5,838 bases of DNA from an uncultured Lysobacteraceae bacterium (GTDB taxonomy: Bacteria > Pseudomonadota > Gammaproteobacteria > Xanthomonadales > Rhodanobacteraceae). The notes below the pieces were generated by a model, which made no database searches, was not told the DNA's origin, and saw only the letters and a list, made by a program, of their open reading frames with translations. Location: positions 1 through 5,838 of the forward strand of contig CAMLSI010000346.1 in NCBI GenBank assembly GCA_946482585.1. Direction: 5' to 3'. Shown piece after piece: positions 1-5,022 of this stretch (position 1 is its first letter; each line of letters begins with the position of its first letter). The position numbers were made by a program, and so were the translations under genes.

Positions 1-339
1 TCCGGCAACGGCGGACCGCGTGTCCGAGAATCATATCGCCGGTCGGCGACTCGTGGTTTCGCCCCTTGTAACCGTTCGTCAACAGGCATCCCGCTGCTCC
101 GGCTGCAAATGCCCTAGCAGGAACGGTGCCACGGCGGCGTGCAAACGGCGCGGCGACGGGCGCCGTTGCGGTGGAATCGTGCAACCGATCGTCGGGCGCG
201 TACGGCGCCGCTTGAAGGAAGGCGTGTCGTCGTCGGCCCACGCAAAACTGGCGGATTTGCGCACCTGTTCCCGCGATCGTTGCGACAGCGATGAAACCGC
301 TCCTTCGCGCCATGGCGACTGCGTGCACGCGTCCGGCGA
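1..339. other. Stretch with no recognisable gene
   Basis: I see no gene here. Open frames on both strands give Arg/Cys-rich translations with no recognisable domain and the biased composition typical of chance frames in GC-rich DNA. No tRNA, repeat array or clear promoter is visible. The stretch lies downstream of the degenerate LysR fragment, so it may be further decayed sequence or an ordinary intergenic region. Its left boundary is unknown because the window starts here. Confidence 0.5.
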
Positions 340-852
340 TCAGACGGACGGCGCCGTGATGAGGTCGATGAAGGCCTTGAGCGGTGTGGGTACCAGGCGT
401 CGCCCGGAGTAACACAGGAACGGCCCGCCGAATGTCTGCCACCACGATTCCACGACGGGTTCGAGCGAACCCTCGGTCAGCGCAGGGCGAAGCCTGGCTT
501 CGAAGCGATGGACGATGCCGGTTCCGGCAATCGCCGCGTCGATGGCGACATCGGTGCCGCCGCCGATGGCCACCAGCAGCGGTCCGTCGGGGCCGATCTC
601 GAGCACCTTGCCGTTGCGCTCGAACTCCCATGGCGGAGTGACGCCGCTGCGGAATCGACCGCGGATGCCGGCATCGCATCCGGCCGCGAGCACGTCGACG
701 AAGCTCTCCTCGGTGACGACCTCGACGCGGATGTCCGGGTAGTCGGCGAGAAAGCGCGGCAGGATGGCCGGCAGCACGAGCCGTGCCGCGCTGACCGGCA
801 CGTTGAGCCGCAGCGTTCCCATCGGGCGTTCGCGAAATCGGTTGACCCCATC
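340..852 (-). pseudogene. Broken LysR-type regulator: effector-binding half with an internal deletion
   Basis: The minus-strand frame reads as the C-terminal effector-binding part of a LysR-family transcriptional regulator. Recognisable blocks in order are the linker 'DGVNRFRERPMGTLRLNVP' (about 796-852), 'LPAILPRFLADYPDIRVEVV', 'AAGCDAGIR' (about 661-687), 'PPWEFERNGKV', 'GPLLVAIGGGTDVAI', 'LRPALTEGSLEPV', and 'GPFLCYSGRRLVPTPLKAFIDLI' split across the end. The stop codon is at 340-342. Two parts are missing. The whole N-terminal helix-turn-helix and linker helix are absent: upstream of 852 the frame becomes unrelated sequence and then antisense of the next gene. About 45 residues that family members normally carry between 'AGIR' (YEERLEQDM-type sequence onwards) and 'GRF' are also gone, with the junction near 660/661; that loss leaves the frame open. 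Without a DNA-binding domain it cannot act as a normal LysR regulator, so I call it a pseudogene. Family assignment is strong from motif memory; deletion size is estimated from typical relatives. Confidence 0.8.
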
Positions 853-905
853 TGCTGCTGCCCGACGACGCGGTGACCGCACTCGACGGCATCGCCGCGC
901 ACTAG
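852..905 (+). pseudogene. Possible 3' scrap of an aldo/keto reductase-like gene
   Basis: On the plus strand the frame starting at 852 reads LLLPDDAVTALDGIAAH and then a TAG stop at 903-905. This resembles the C-terminal end of aldo/keto reductases, where a last helix of the form 'L..D.(V/L)A.LD.IA' is common just before the stop. The frame is closed by TGA at 843-845, so only about 17 codons survive. The scrap directly abuts the point where LysR similarity on the opposite strand ends. LysR genes of this subgroup are often divergent from such reductases, so one deletion removing both 5' ends would give this arrangement. The match is short and from memory; it could be chance. Confidence 0.3.
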
Positions 906-960
906 CGGGTGTCGGGCCTGCCAATGGTCGGACGTGCCGATCGCGCGCGAGCGCGTGGCG

Positions 961-966
961 TAGACT
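961..966 (+). promoter_or_regulatory. Candidate -10 element for a leaderless transcript
   Basis: TAGACT lies with its last base 7 nt upstream of the A of the ATG at 973. This matches TATAAT at four of six positions and would place transcription start at or very near the start codon. No Shine-Dalgarno sequence is visible in front of that ATG, which fits a leaderless mRNA. No convincing -35 hexamer is seen at 16-18 nt spacing, so this is tentative. Confidence 0.3.
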
Positions 967-972
967 CGCCGC

Positions 973-1533
973 ATGGGACTTCTGACCTTCTGCATCAACG
1001 TCACCCTGGACGGCTGCGTCGACCACCGGGAGGGCGTCGCCGACGACGAGACACACGCCTTCTTCACCCGTCTCATGGACGAGTCCGGGGCGATGCTGTG
1101 GGGCCGCGTCACCTACGAAATGATGGAGAGCTACTGGCCGGCCGTCGCCCGCGGTGACGAAGCGGCGCCGCCGGCGACGCGCGAGTGGGCGCTGAAGCTG
1201 GAGACCAAGCCGAAATACGTGGTGTCGTCGACGCGAAAAGACTTTCCGTGGCGCAATAGCCACCGCATCGCCGGCGACCTGCGCACGGGCGTGCAGCAGC
1301 TCAAGGACGCGACGCCGGCGGGCGTGCTCCTCGGTAGCGGCAAGCTCGCGACCGAACTGGACCGGCTGGATCTGATCGACGAATACACGTTCCTCGTCCA
1401 CCCCATGATCGCCGGCCACGGCCCGACGCTGTACCAGAGCGGACTGCCCGGCACGCGAAGGCTCGAGCTGATCTCGGCGACGGCGCTGCGCTGCGGCGCG
1501 GTCGCCCTGCACTACCGGCGCGCGCTGACCTAG
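973..1533 (+). CDS. Dihydrofolate reductase family protein (RibD C-terminal-like)
   Basis: This gene encodes 186 residues covering a complete single-domain protein of the DHFR/RibD C-terminal superfamily, the usual length for the stand-alone family. Visible motifs are an N-terminal strand and turn 'NVTLDGCVD' (residues 9-17, the position of the family's S-x-D-G motif), 'WGRVTYEMMESYWP' (43-56, the family's GR-x-TYE-x-M signature), 'VLLGSGKLATEL' (118-129, nucleotide-binding region) and 'DEYTFLVHPMIAGHGPTLY' (136-154). Relatives use the DHFR fold and are presumed NAD(P)H-binding cytosolic reductases; the substrate of these stand-alone members is generally unknown, so it should not be taken as true folate DHFR or riboflavin RibD. 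The ATG at 973 is chosen because the family's N-terminus starts right there. It is convergent with the OmpA-like gene downstream and not obviously in an operon. Confidence 0.93.
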   Translation: MGLLTFCINVTLDGCVDHREGVADDETHAFFTRLMDESGAMLWGRVTYEMMESYWPAVARGDEAAPPATREWALKLETKPKYVVSSTRKDFPWRNSHRIAGDLRTGVQQLKDATPAGVLLGSGKLATELDRLDLIDEYTFLVHPMIAGHGPTLYQSGLPGTRRLELISATALRCGAVALHYRRALT

Positions 1534-1560
1534 CAAGCTGTCGAGAAACCGTCTGCTGGA

Positions 1561-1580
1561 GCGATCCCGGCAGGGATCGC
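1561..1580. terminator. Perfect 8-bp hairpin, possible bidirectional terminator without a T-tract
   Basis: GCGATCCC, a GGCA loop, then GGGATCGC form a perfect stem 28 bases after the stop codon of the DHFR-family gene. The position fits transcription termination for the plus-strand gene and perhaps the convergent OmpA-like gene. No run of T follows on either strand, so it would be a weak or Rho-assisted terminator, or simply part of a repeat. Confidence 0.35.
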
Positions 1581-1644
1581 ACGAGCGTCGATCGCGCGAG
1601 CGATGGATTCCCTAAGAACGCGCATCAGCGTCGCTTGCGCCGGA

Positions 1645-1653
1645 TGTGGATAA
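1645..1653 (-). promoter_or_regulatory. Consensus DnaA-box sequence
   Basis: The minus strand reads TTATCCACA, an exact match to the E. coli DnaA-box consensus. A second copy with one mismatch, TTCTCCACA, lies on the plus strand at 1669-1677, so the two face each other about one to two helical turns apart and form most of a 9-bp inverted repeat. Isolated boxes occur often by chance and no origin genes are nearby, so a function in replication is unlikely from this window alone. Confidence 0.3.
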
Positions 1654-1745
1654 AGCGCGTTTGCCTGTTTCTCCACATCCTGCCAGCGCGGCGCGCTTCG
1701 CATCGAAAGCGGCCGCCCACGTGAAGCAGCAGTCTGGCTCCCTTT

Positions 1746-2240
1746 TTAGGAGGCGGCAGTGGTGAAGGCAGCGCCGAAAATGTGCACTCTGCGGTTGGCC
1801 AATCGTTCGCCTTCGTCCTGAGGCGTGGTGAACAGCAGATCGGCGGCGCCGCAAGCGATCCTGCGAAGCTCGACCGACTGAAGCGAGTCAGCGCTCACCG
1901 GGGCATCGATTCCCTGCGCCTGCAACCGTTGGAAAATCCCGTCCATCACGAAGGCTTCGGCGCTCTCCGCCCGCAACCCGCTGTTGTCGAGTTCCTGCTG
2001 ACGTCGCTGCTCTGGCGAACGTCCCGGCGTGTCATCCCGGTCGGAATGCCCGACGATCAGCAGGCAGAAGAACGTGCCTGAAAGCAGATCGCTTTCCGCG
2101 GCAACCGCGGCCTCGATCATGGCGTCCAGTTGGTCGCGCTTTTCCGGCGCCGTGATGTCGCTGTCATTCAGTACGGTCGGGAAGTCGATGTGCTGTGATG
2201 CGAAGCCGGAGAAAATCAGCTCGCCGAAGTCAGTCTTCAC
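1746..2240 (-). CDS. OmpA-like domain protein without signal peptide
   Basis: This gene encodes 164 residues. The C-terminal two thirds look like an OmpA C-terminal (peptidoglycan-binding type) fold: strand plus 'LLIVGHSDRDDTPG' (60-73, matching the GHTD...G motif), a helix region 'NSGLRAESAEAFVMDGIF' (86-103, in the place of N..LS..RA), then 'GERLANRRVHIFG' (144-156, matching the closing NRRVEI strand). The Asp of GHSD (D67), which in OmpA contacts meso-diaminopimelate, is kept. The partner Arg of LS..RA is replaced, apparently by Ser93, and the loop between them is about 11 residues longer than usual, so peptidoglycan binding is doubtful. There is no signal peptide or membrane helix; residues 1-50 are unrecognised and acidic. 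Start is GTG (2238-2240), supported by AGGAG at 2248-2252, seven bases upstream. It is the last of three same-strand genes, separated by 200 bases from the one before, so it may have its own promoter. CDS is near certain; the domain call is moderate. Confidence 0.85.
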   Translation of the reverse strand: MKTDFGELIFSGFASQHIDFPTVLNDSDITAPEKRDQLDAMIEAAVAAESDLLSGTFFCLLIVGHSDRDDTPGRSPEQRRQQELDNSGLRAESAEAFVMDGIFQRLQAQGIDAPVSADSLQSVELRRIACGAADLLFTTPQDEGERLANRRVHIFGAAFTTAAS

Positions 2241-2440
2241 GTCTCGTCTCCTGGGGTCGATCGAATCGGCGTCGCGGAACGACGCAAGCCTGAGGCGTCA
2301 TGCATCGTTCGGCATGACCGGTGCGGGATGAAACCGGCTTCGCATGGCGGAGCGGACGAGCCATGCATCGCCGCGATATCGAACCGGCACAGGCGCTGCG
2401 ACGGGGCCCGCGCCGTTTCCGCCGGGATGCCGGGCGTTTC
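2241..2440. other. Intergenic gap within the three-gene minus-strand block
   Basis: Two hundred bases separate the hydrophobic-segment protein gene from the OmpA-like gene. Apart from the ribosome-binding site at its end, I see a 9-base direct repeat CATGCATCG (2299-2307 and 2362-2370) and a weak 5-bp inverted repeat GACGC/GCGTC (2281-2299). Neither makes a convincing terminator or promoter. Whether the third gene is cotranscribed with the first two cannot be decided by sequence alone. Confidence 0.4.
2248..2252 (-). promoter_or_regulatory. Shine-Dalgarno site deciding a GTG start
   Basis: AGGAG on the minus strand sits seven bases before the GTG at 2240. This is the clearest ribosome-binding site in the window and supports GTG initiation of the OmpA-like gene. 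Confidence 0.75.
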
Positions 2441-3091
2441 TCACGACGGTCCGGAATCGACGATATCGAAGCGGTGTGACCGGCTGCTGGACTGATCCGT
2501 GATGGGGCTCCAACTCACGACGACCCACTGCGGACGCCCCATCCCAATCGCCGCCTCACGCGCCAGATCCATGAATGGAAAGATCGGGCTCACGCGGATT
2601 TCGCAACCGCTCTCGCCCGGATCCAGACTCGCGCCGCAGAACAATTCGATCGGCTCCATTCCATAGGAGACGAGTTCATCGATCATCGGTTGCGCAAGAC
2701 TCGGCAAGACCTGTTCCGGAGGCAACACATGGACAGGCAAGGTGACGGCCAGTTCGATCAACGCGACCACGACACTCGCAACACCTGCCGCCAGCGTCGC
2801 CAGATGTCTCGCCTCCCACACGCCATGCGCGATTTCGAGCGCATTGATCGTCATTCCGGGAACATGCAACGGGCCATGTTCCTCCGATGCGGCGATACAG
2901 AGATCGCCGAAGCCAATGCCCGACCTCGAGCTCTCCTCGCCAGCGACGACACCCTGGTTGAACGCATCGATATCGTCGCCCGAGACATTGTCGCCCGGCT
3001 CGGGAGAATTGATGGCGGCGAAGCCCTTGGTGAATCCCTCCGCCCAGGCGCGCGCAGCGCCGGGCGCCGGTAAAAACGGATTACTGAGCAT
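2441..3091 (-). CDS. Hypothetical protein with one hydrophobic segment
   Basis: This gene encodes 216 residues that I do not assign to a family. The N-terminus has a short motif 'NPFLPAPGAARAWAEGFTKG' (4-23), then an acidic linker and 'DDIDAFNQGVVAGEES' (39-54), a pair of short G/A-rich helical motifs. Residues 97-118 (within 'LATLAAGVASVVVALIELAV' and on) are hydrophobic enough to be a membrane-embedded helix or a buried helical hairpin, although one Glu lies inside. A Pro-rich turn 'LPPEQVLP' follows. The C-terminal part (145-216) has two Cys (152, 163) and strand-like blocks such as 'WVVVSW'. No signal peptide is seen. The ATG at 3089-3091 begins 42 bases after the stop of the MACPF-like gene, so cotranscription with it is likely; only a weak GAGA-type ribosome site precedes it. 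It may be a partner, membrane anchor or protective protein for the upstream product; this is inference from position only. Confidence 0.85.
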   Translation of the reverse strand: MLSNPFLPAPGAARAWAEGFTKGFAAINSPEPGDNVSGDDIDAFNQGVVAGEESSRSGIGFGDLCIAASEEHGPLHVPGMTINALEIAHGVWEARHLATLAAGVASVVVALIELAVTLPVHVLPPEQVLPSLAQPMIDELVSYGMEPIELFCGASLDPGESGCEIRVSPIFPFMDLAREAAIGMGRPQWVVVSWSPITDQSSSRSHRFDIVDSGPS

Positions 3092-3133
3092 TTGATTTTC
3101 TCGATGAACGGGGTGATGGGAGCGGACCTTTTC

Positions 3134-4735
3134 CTACGCTCTCCGCGGATGCGCCGGAGGCCCGAGATGCAATTTCACCGACGCGTTGAATCCCAACTTT
3201 CCGGCTTCGCTCAGCGCATCGCGAATCCCCAGGGAACCGGGCCCGGTCTGGGTATTGCCTTTCGCCTTCAATTCCGGATCACCGAAAATTCCCGTGGCGA
3301 TATCAAATCCGAGCCAGAAGAAAACCGAGGGATTCGCCGTGCGGGCCGCTGCCACGACAGGATCCGCCGTCGCGATCGATGCCCCGATGGTGGCAAACTC
3401 CAGATTCCGGTTCCGCTCCAGGGAAAACGCAACGGCCGTGCTGAATCCGCTCTGCTGCGCCGGCAACAGCGAGTCGTGCATTTTTTGCTTGTTCGGCCCC
3501 GGCAAGGTATGCCCTTCGGCCGCGGCCATTCCGATATCGAACCCCCGTCGGGCGGGACCTGCGGGCTCCCGATTGCGGAGCTCTGCAGCCAATGGATCCT
3601 GACTGGCGATGATCTCGCCCTTCGCGGCGAGAACGTCCAGGAGTCCTTTTTCCTGGGTCGGCATCGGCGAGGGCGGTACGCCTTGCGGATACGCTTTTCC
3701 CATTTTTTTCGCGAACTCGGCGGGCGTCATTGCCGCGTCCACATGGTTGATGGCGTGTGACGCGGCCTCCGCGACGAGATCGAGGTCCGCCTGATAGCCG
3801 CTGAAAGCCTTGACGATATCGGCGAGCGTGACCGGCGCAGCGAATTCGTAGCGCGATGGATGCTGGGAGATGAACTCCATCAGATTGAGTCCATCGAGGA
3901 TCGTGCTGCGCTGTTTGGCGCAGATGACCAGGATGTCCTGCACGTGCTGGACCTGGGCCGAGTTGGGCGGGATCGGGCCGTTGGCGATCGCTATCGGCGC
4001 GATGGTCGCCGAGTAGGGAACGGCGCTTTCCGCGGGGTTCGTCTGGAAGGCCTTGAGCCACTGCTGCAGCATCACGTACAGCTCGTTGGGATCGTCGAGC
4101 TTGCCCATGGACAAGCCGATGGGACCGCCTTCGTGATACACGATGACGCTGAGTTCACTGTGATACTTCTTCTGGATTTCTTCGAATTTTTCCTTCGCTT
4201 CGGCGGAGAACGCGCCATACGACCCCGAGAGCTCCGACGCGATCGATTTCGAGTCCTCGGAATTCATCGTGTTGATCTGCATGACGCCGATGAAAATCCC
4301 GCCGCGCCCCATGCCGCGGACAAACATGTTGCCGAAGCGGTTCGGAAAAACGTCGTCCCGACCGGCGATCTGCGCCGCCTGCGGCGTCAGGACGGGCTCG
4401 TCGATCGACAGATTCTCCAGTTCGACCGTCGCCGTGATGGCCAGGAACAGCGAACTTGTGTGTATCTTCGAATTCTGGACAAAGTTCATCCGGCCGGAGG
4501 CGGAGAAACATCCGGACCCTCCGCTGGCCTTGACGTCGAGGCCCAAGGTTTTTTCCAGATCCGATGTGGTGTGGATCCGCGAGATCCGGAATGACGTCGT
4601 CGCACCGCTGGCGTTGGTGACGCCGGAAACCGCCCCGTCCACGACCTTGCCCATCGGGCTGCCCGTGGCCAGATCGACGCCGATGCCGAAGTCGTAGTTT
4701 TTCTTGTAGGGAACCTCTACCTGTACCTGTGCCAT
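3134..4735 (-). CDS. MACPF-like protein with C-terminal tandem GFDI repeats
   Basis: This gene encodes 533 residues from the ATG at 4733-4735; a GTG directly upstream (4738) would add one residue. Residues 1-205 resemble perforin-like (MACPF) pore-forming domains: a Gly/Ser-rich region 'GGSGCFSASGRMNF' (72-85), a strand 'SLFLAITATVELEN' (95-108), 'RFGNMFVRGMGRGGIFIG' (133-150) in the place of the MACPF signature (Y/F-G-T-H..., then GG), an Ile/Ser/Glu helix-like stretch, 'SGSYGAFSAEAKEKF' (170-184), and 'SVIVYHEGG' ending near 204. The classic Thr-His of the signature is Asn-Met here, so the assignment is tentative. Residues 214-390 are a mainly helical middle ('WLKAFQTNP', 'ILDGLNLMEFI') with a Pro-rich linker (350-359). 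Residues 398-441 and 476-525 are two related repeats ('GFDI...GP...D.L..A...GF...V...L'). No signal peptide or obvious membrane helix is seen, so export route is unknown. It heads the minus-strand block and is divergent from a membrane-bound regulator. Parts of it are low in GC (25 of 60 bases at 4141-4200). Coding status is near certain; the pore-forming role is inference. Confidence 0.9.
   Translation of the reverse strand: MAQVQVEVPYKKNYDFGIGVDLATGSPMGKVVDGAVSGVTNASGATTSFRISRIHTTSDLEKTLGLDVKASGGSGCFSASGRMNFVQNSKIHTSSLFLAITATVELENLSIDEPVLTPQAAQIAGRDDVFPNRFGNMFVRGMGRGGIFIGVMQINTMNSEDSKSIASELSGSYGAFSAEAKEKFEEIQKKYHSELSVIVYHEGGPIGLSMGKLDDPNELYVMLQQWLKAFQTNPAESAVPYSATIAPIAIANGPIPPNSAQVQHVQDILVICAKQRSTILDGLNLMEFISQHPSRYEFAAPVTLADIVKAFSGYQADLDLVAEAASHAINHVDAAMTPAEFAKKMGKAYPQGVPPSPMPTQEKGLLDVLAAKGEIIASQDPLAAELRNREPAGPARRGFDIGMAAAEGHTLPGPNKQKMHDSLLPAQQSGFSTAVAFSLERNRNLEFATIGASIATADPVVAAARTANPSVFFWLGFDIATGIFGDPELKAKGNTQTGPGSLGIRDALSEAGKLGFNASVKLHLGPPAHPRRA
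3158..3544 (-). other. Coding region of the two C-terminal GFDI/GP repeats
   Basis: Within the MACPF-like gene, residues 398-441 and 476-525 align with each other. From the shared 'GP' to the final Leu both copies are 27 residues with no gap; identical positions are G, P, D, L, A, G, F, V and L, and both begin with GFDI. The second copy has a longer insert (about 5 residues) between GFDI and GP. They are joined by a helical linker containing 'FATIGASIATADPVVAAAR'. I recall this 'GFDI...FWLGFDIATGIFG' layout as a C-terminal module in other bacterial hypothetical proteins, without a known function. Confidence 0.6.
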
Positions 4736-5022
4736 CACCCTGTCTCATCCCTGTGCCGTGGTTTTCATACGGGGCAGCCGCCCGAGGACACTGCACCGCA
4801 TCGCGCGCACCGGCCAGCAGGATCCGGAGCGGCAACAGCGCGGAGTGCGTACGTCATCGCCATCGGGTCGGCGTTCTGGACTATCGTTCGTCCGGCGAGC
4901 AGCGGGAACGCGTGCGTCGGCACGCCGGCTCCGGAGCGAACGAAGGTACGCGGGGCGCCGGGCGAAAATCCTTGTCCACCCGTGAAAAGTTCTGAAAAGT
5001 TCTGAACGGGAGCGCTGTTGGA
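4736..5022. promoter_or_regulatory. Divergent intergenic region between the MACPF-like gene and the CadC-type regulator
   Basis: These 287 bases separate two divergent start codons and must contain both promoters unless transcription enters from outside. A 10-bp tandem repeat lies next to the regulator's start. On the minus strand TATGAA (4764-4769) is a possible -10 about 28 bases before the MACPF-like start, but no good -35 accompanies it. No further gene is recognisable in this gap; long minus-strand frames that cross it are the mirror of the regulator's coding frame. Confidence 0.55.
4983..5007. repeat. 10-bp tandem repeat TGAAAAGTTC, 2.5 copies, candidate operator
   Basis: TGAAAAGTTC occurs at 4983-4992 and 4993-5002 exactly, followed by a partial third copy TGAAC (5003-5007). 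The unit length is about one helical turn, so all copies face the same side of the DNA. OmpR-type winged-helix proteins, the class of the adjacent regulator, commonly bind direct repeats with 10-11 bp periodicity. The site ends 15 bases before the ATG and overlaps the likely start of transcription, which would suit autorepression. Binding is inferred, not shown. Confidence 0.55.

Larger units (their letters stand above)
1530..1745. repeat. Structured convergent intergenic region; possible interspersed repeat
   Basis: This region lies between two convergent genes and is dense in symmetry. It contains an 8-bp perfect hairpin (1561-1580), a 5-bp hairpin with a GCGA loop (1591-1604) and a 9-bp inverted repeat (1642-1650 with 1672-1680). 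One minus-strand frame is open for 57 codons (ATG at 1701-1703, stop at 1530-1532, overlapping the upstream gene's stop). It reads WQDVEKQANALYPHPAQATL then MRVLRESIARAIDARAIPAG, which looks oddly protein-like. The neighbouring minus frame is also open from 1740 to 1612. I have an impression that similar translations recur beside gene ends in Xanthomonadaceae genomes, which would make this an interspersed element rather than a gene, but I cannot verify this. No ribosome-binding site is evident. Confidence 0.35.

Noticed and set aside
330..350. 6-bp inverted repeat CGTCCG/CGGACG spanning the LysR fragment stop
   Set aside because: Short stem with a 9-base loop and no T-run; expected by chance at this GC and not a convincing terminator.
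20..412. Plus-strand open frame of 130 codons at the left end
   Set aside because: It runs into antisense of the LysR fragment, has Arg/Cys-rich composition, no ribosome-binding site and no family resemblance.
853..1536. Minus-strand open frame continuing upstream of the LysR fragment to 1536
   Set aside because: It is the antisense of the DHFR-family gene; the translation is Arg/His/Gln-rich with no domain, so it is not the LysR N-terminus.
3860..4594. Plus-strand open frame of 244 codons
   Set aside because: It is opposite the MACPF-like gene, whose frame carries the recognisable repeats; the plus translation is Arg/Asp-rich without a domain.
3134..4735. Cholesterol-dependent cytolysin identity for the large protein
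   Set aside because: The tryptophan-rich undecapeptide typical of those toxins and a C-terminal Ig-like binding domain are not present.
4745..4768. Tiny upstream frame MKTTAQG on the minus strand just before the MACPF-like start
   Set aside because: Only seven codons and no ribosome-binding site; could be chance, and nothing indicates a leader-peptide mechanism.
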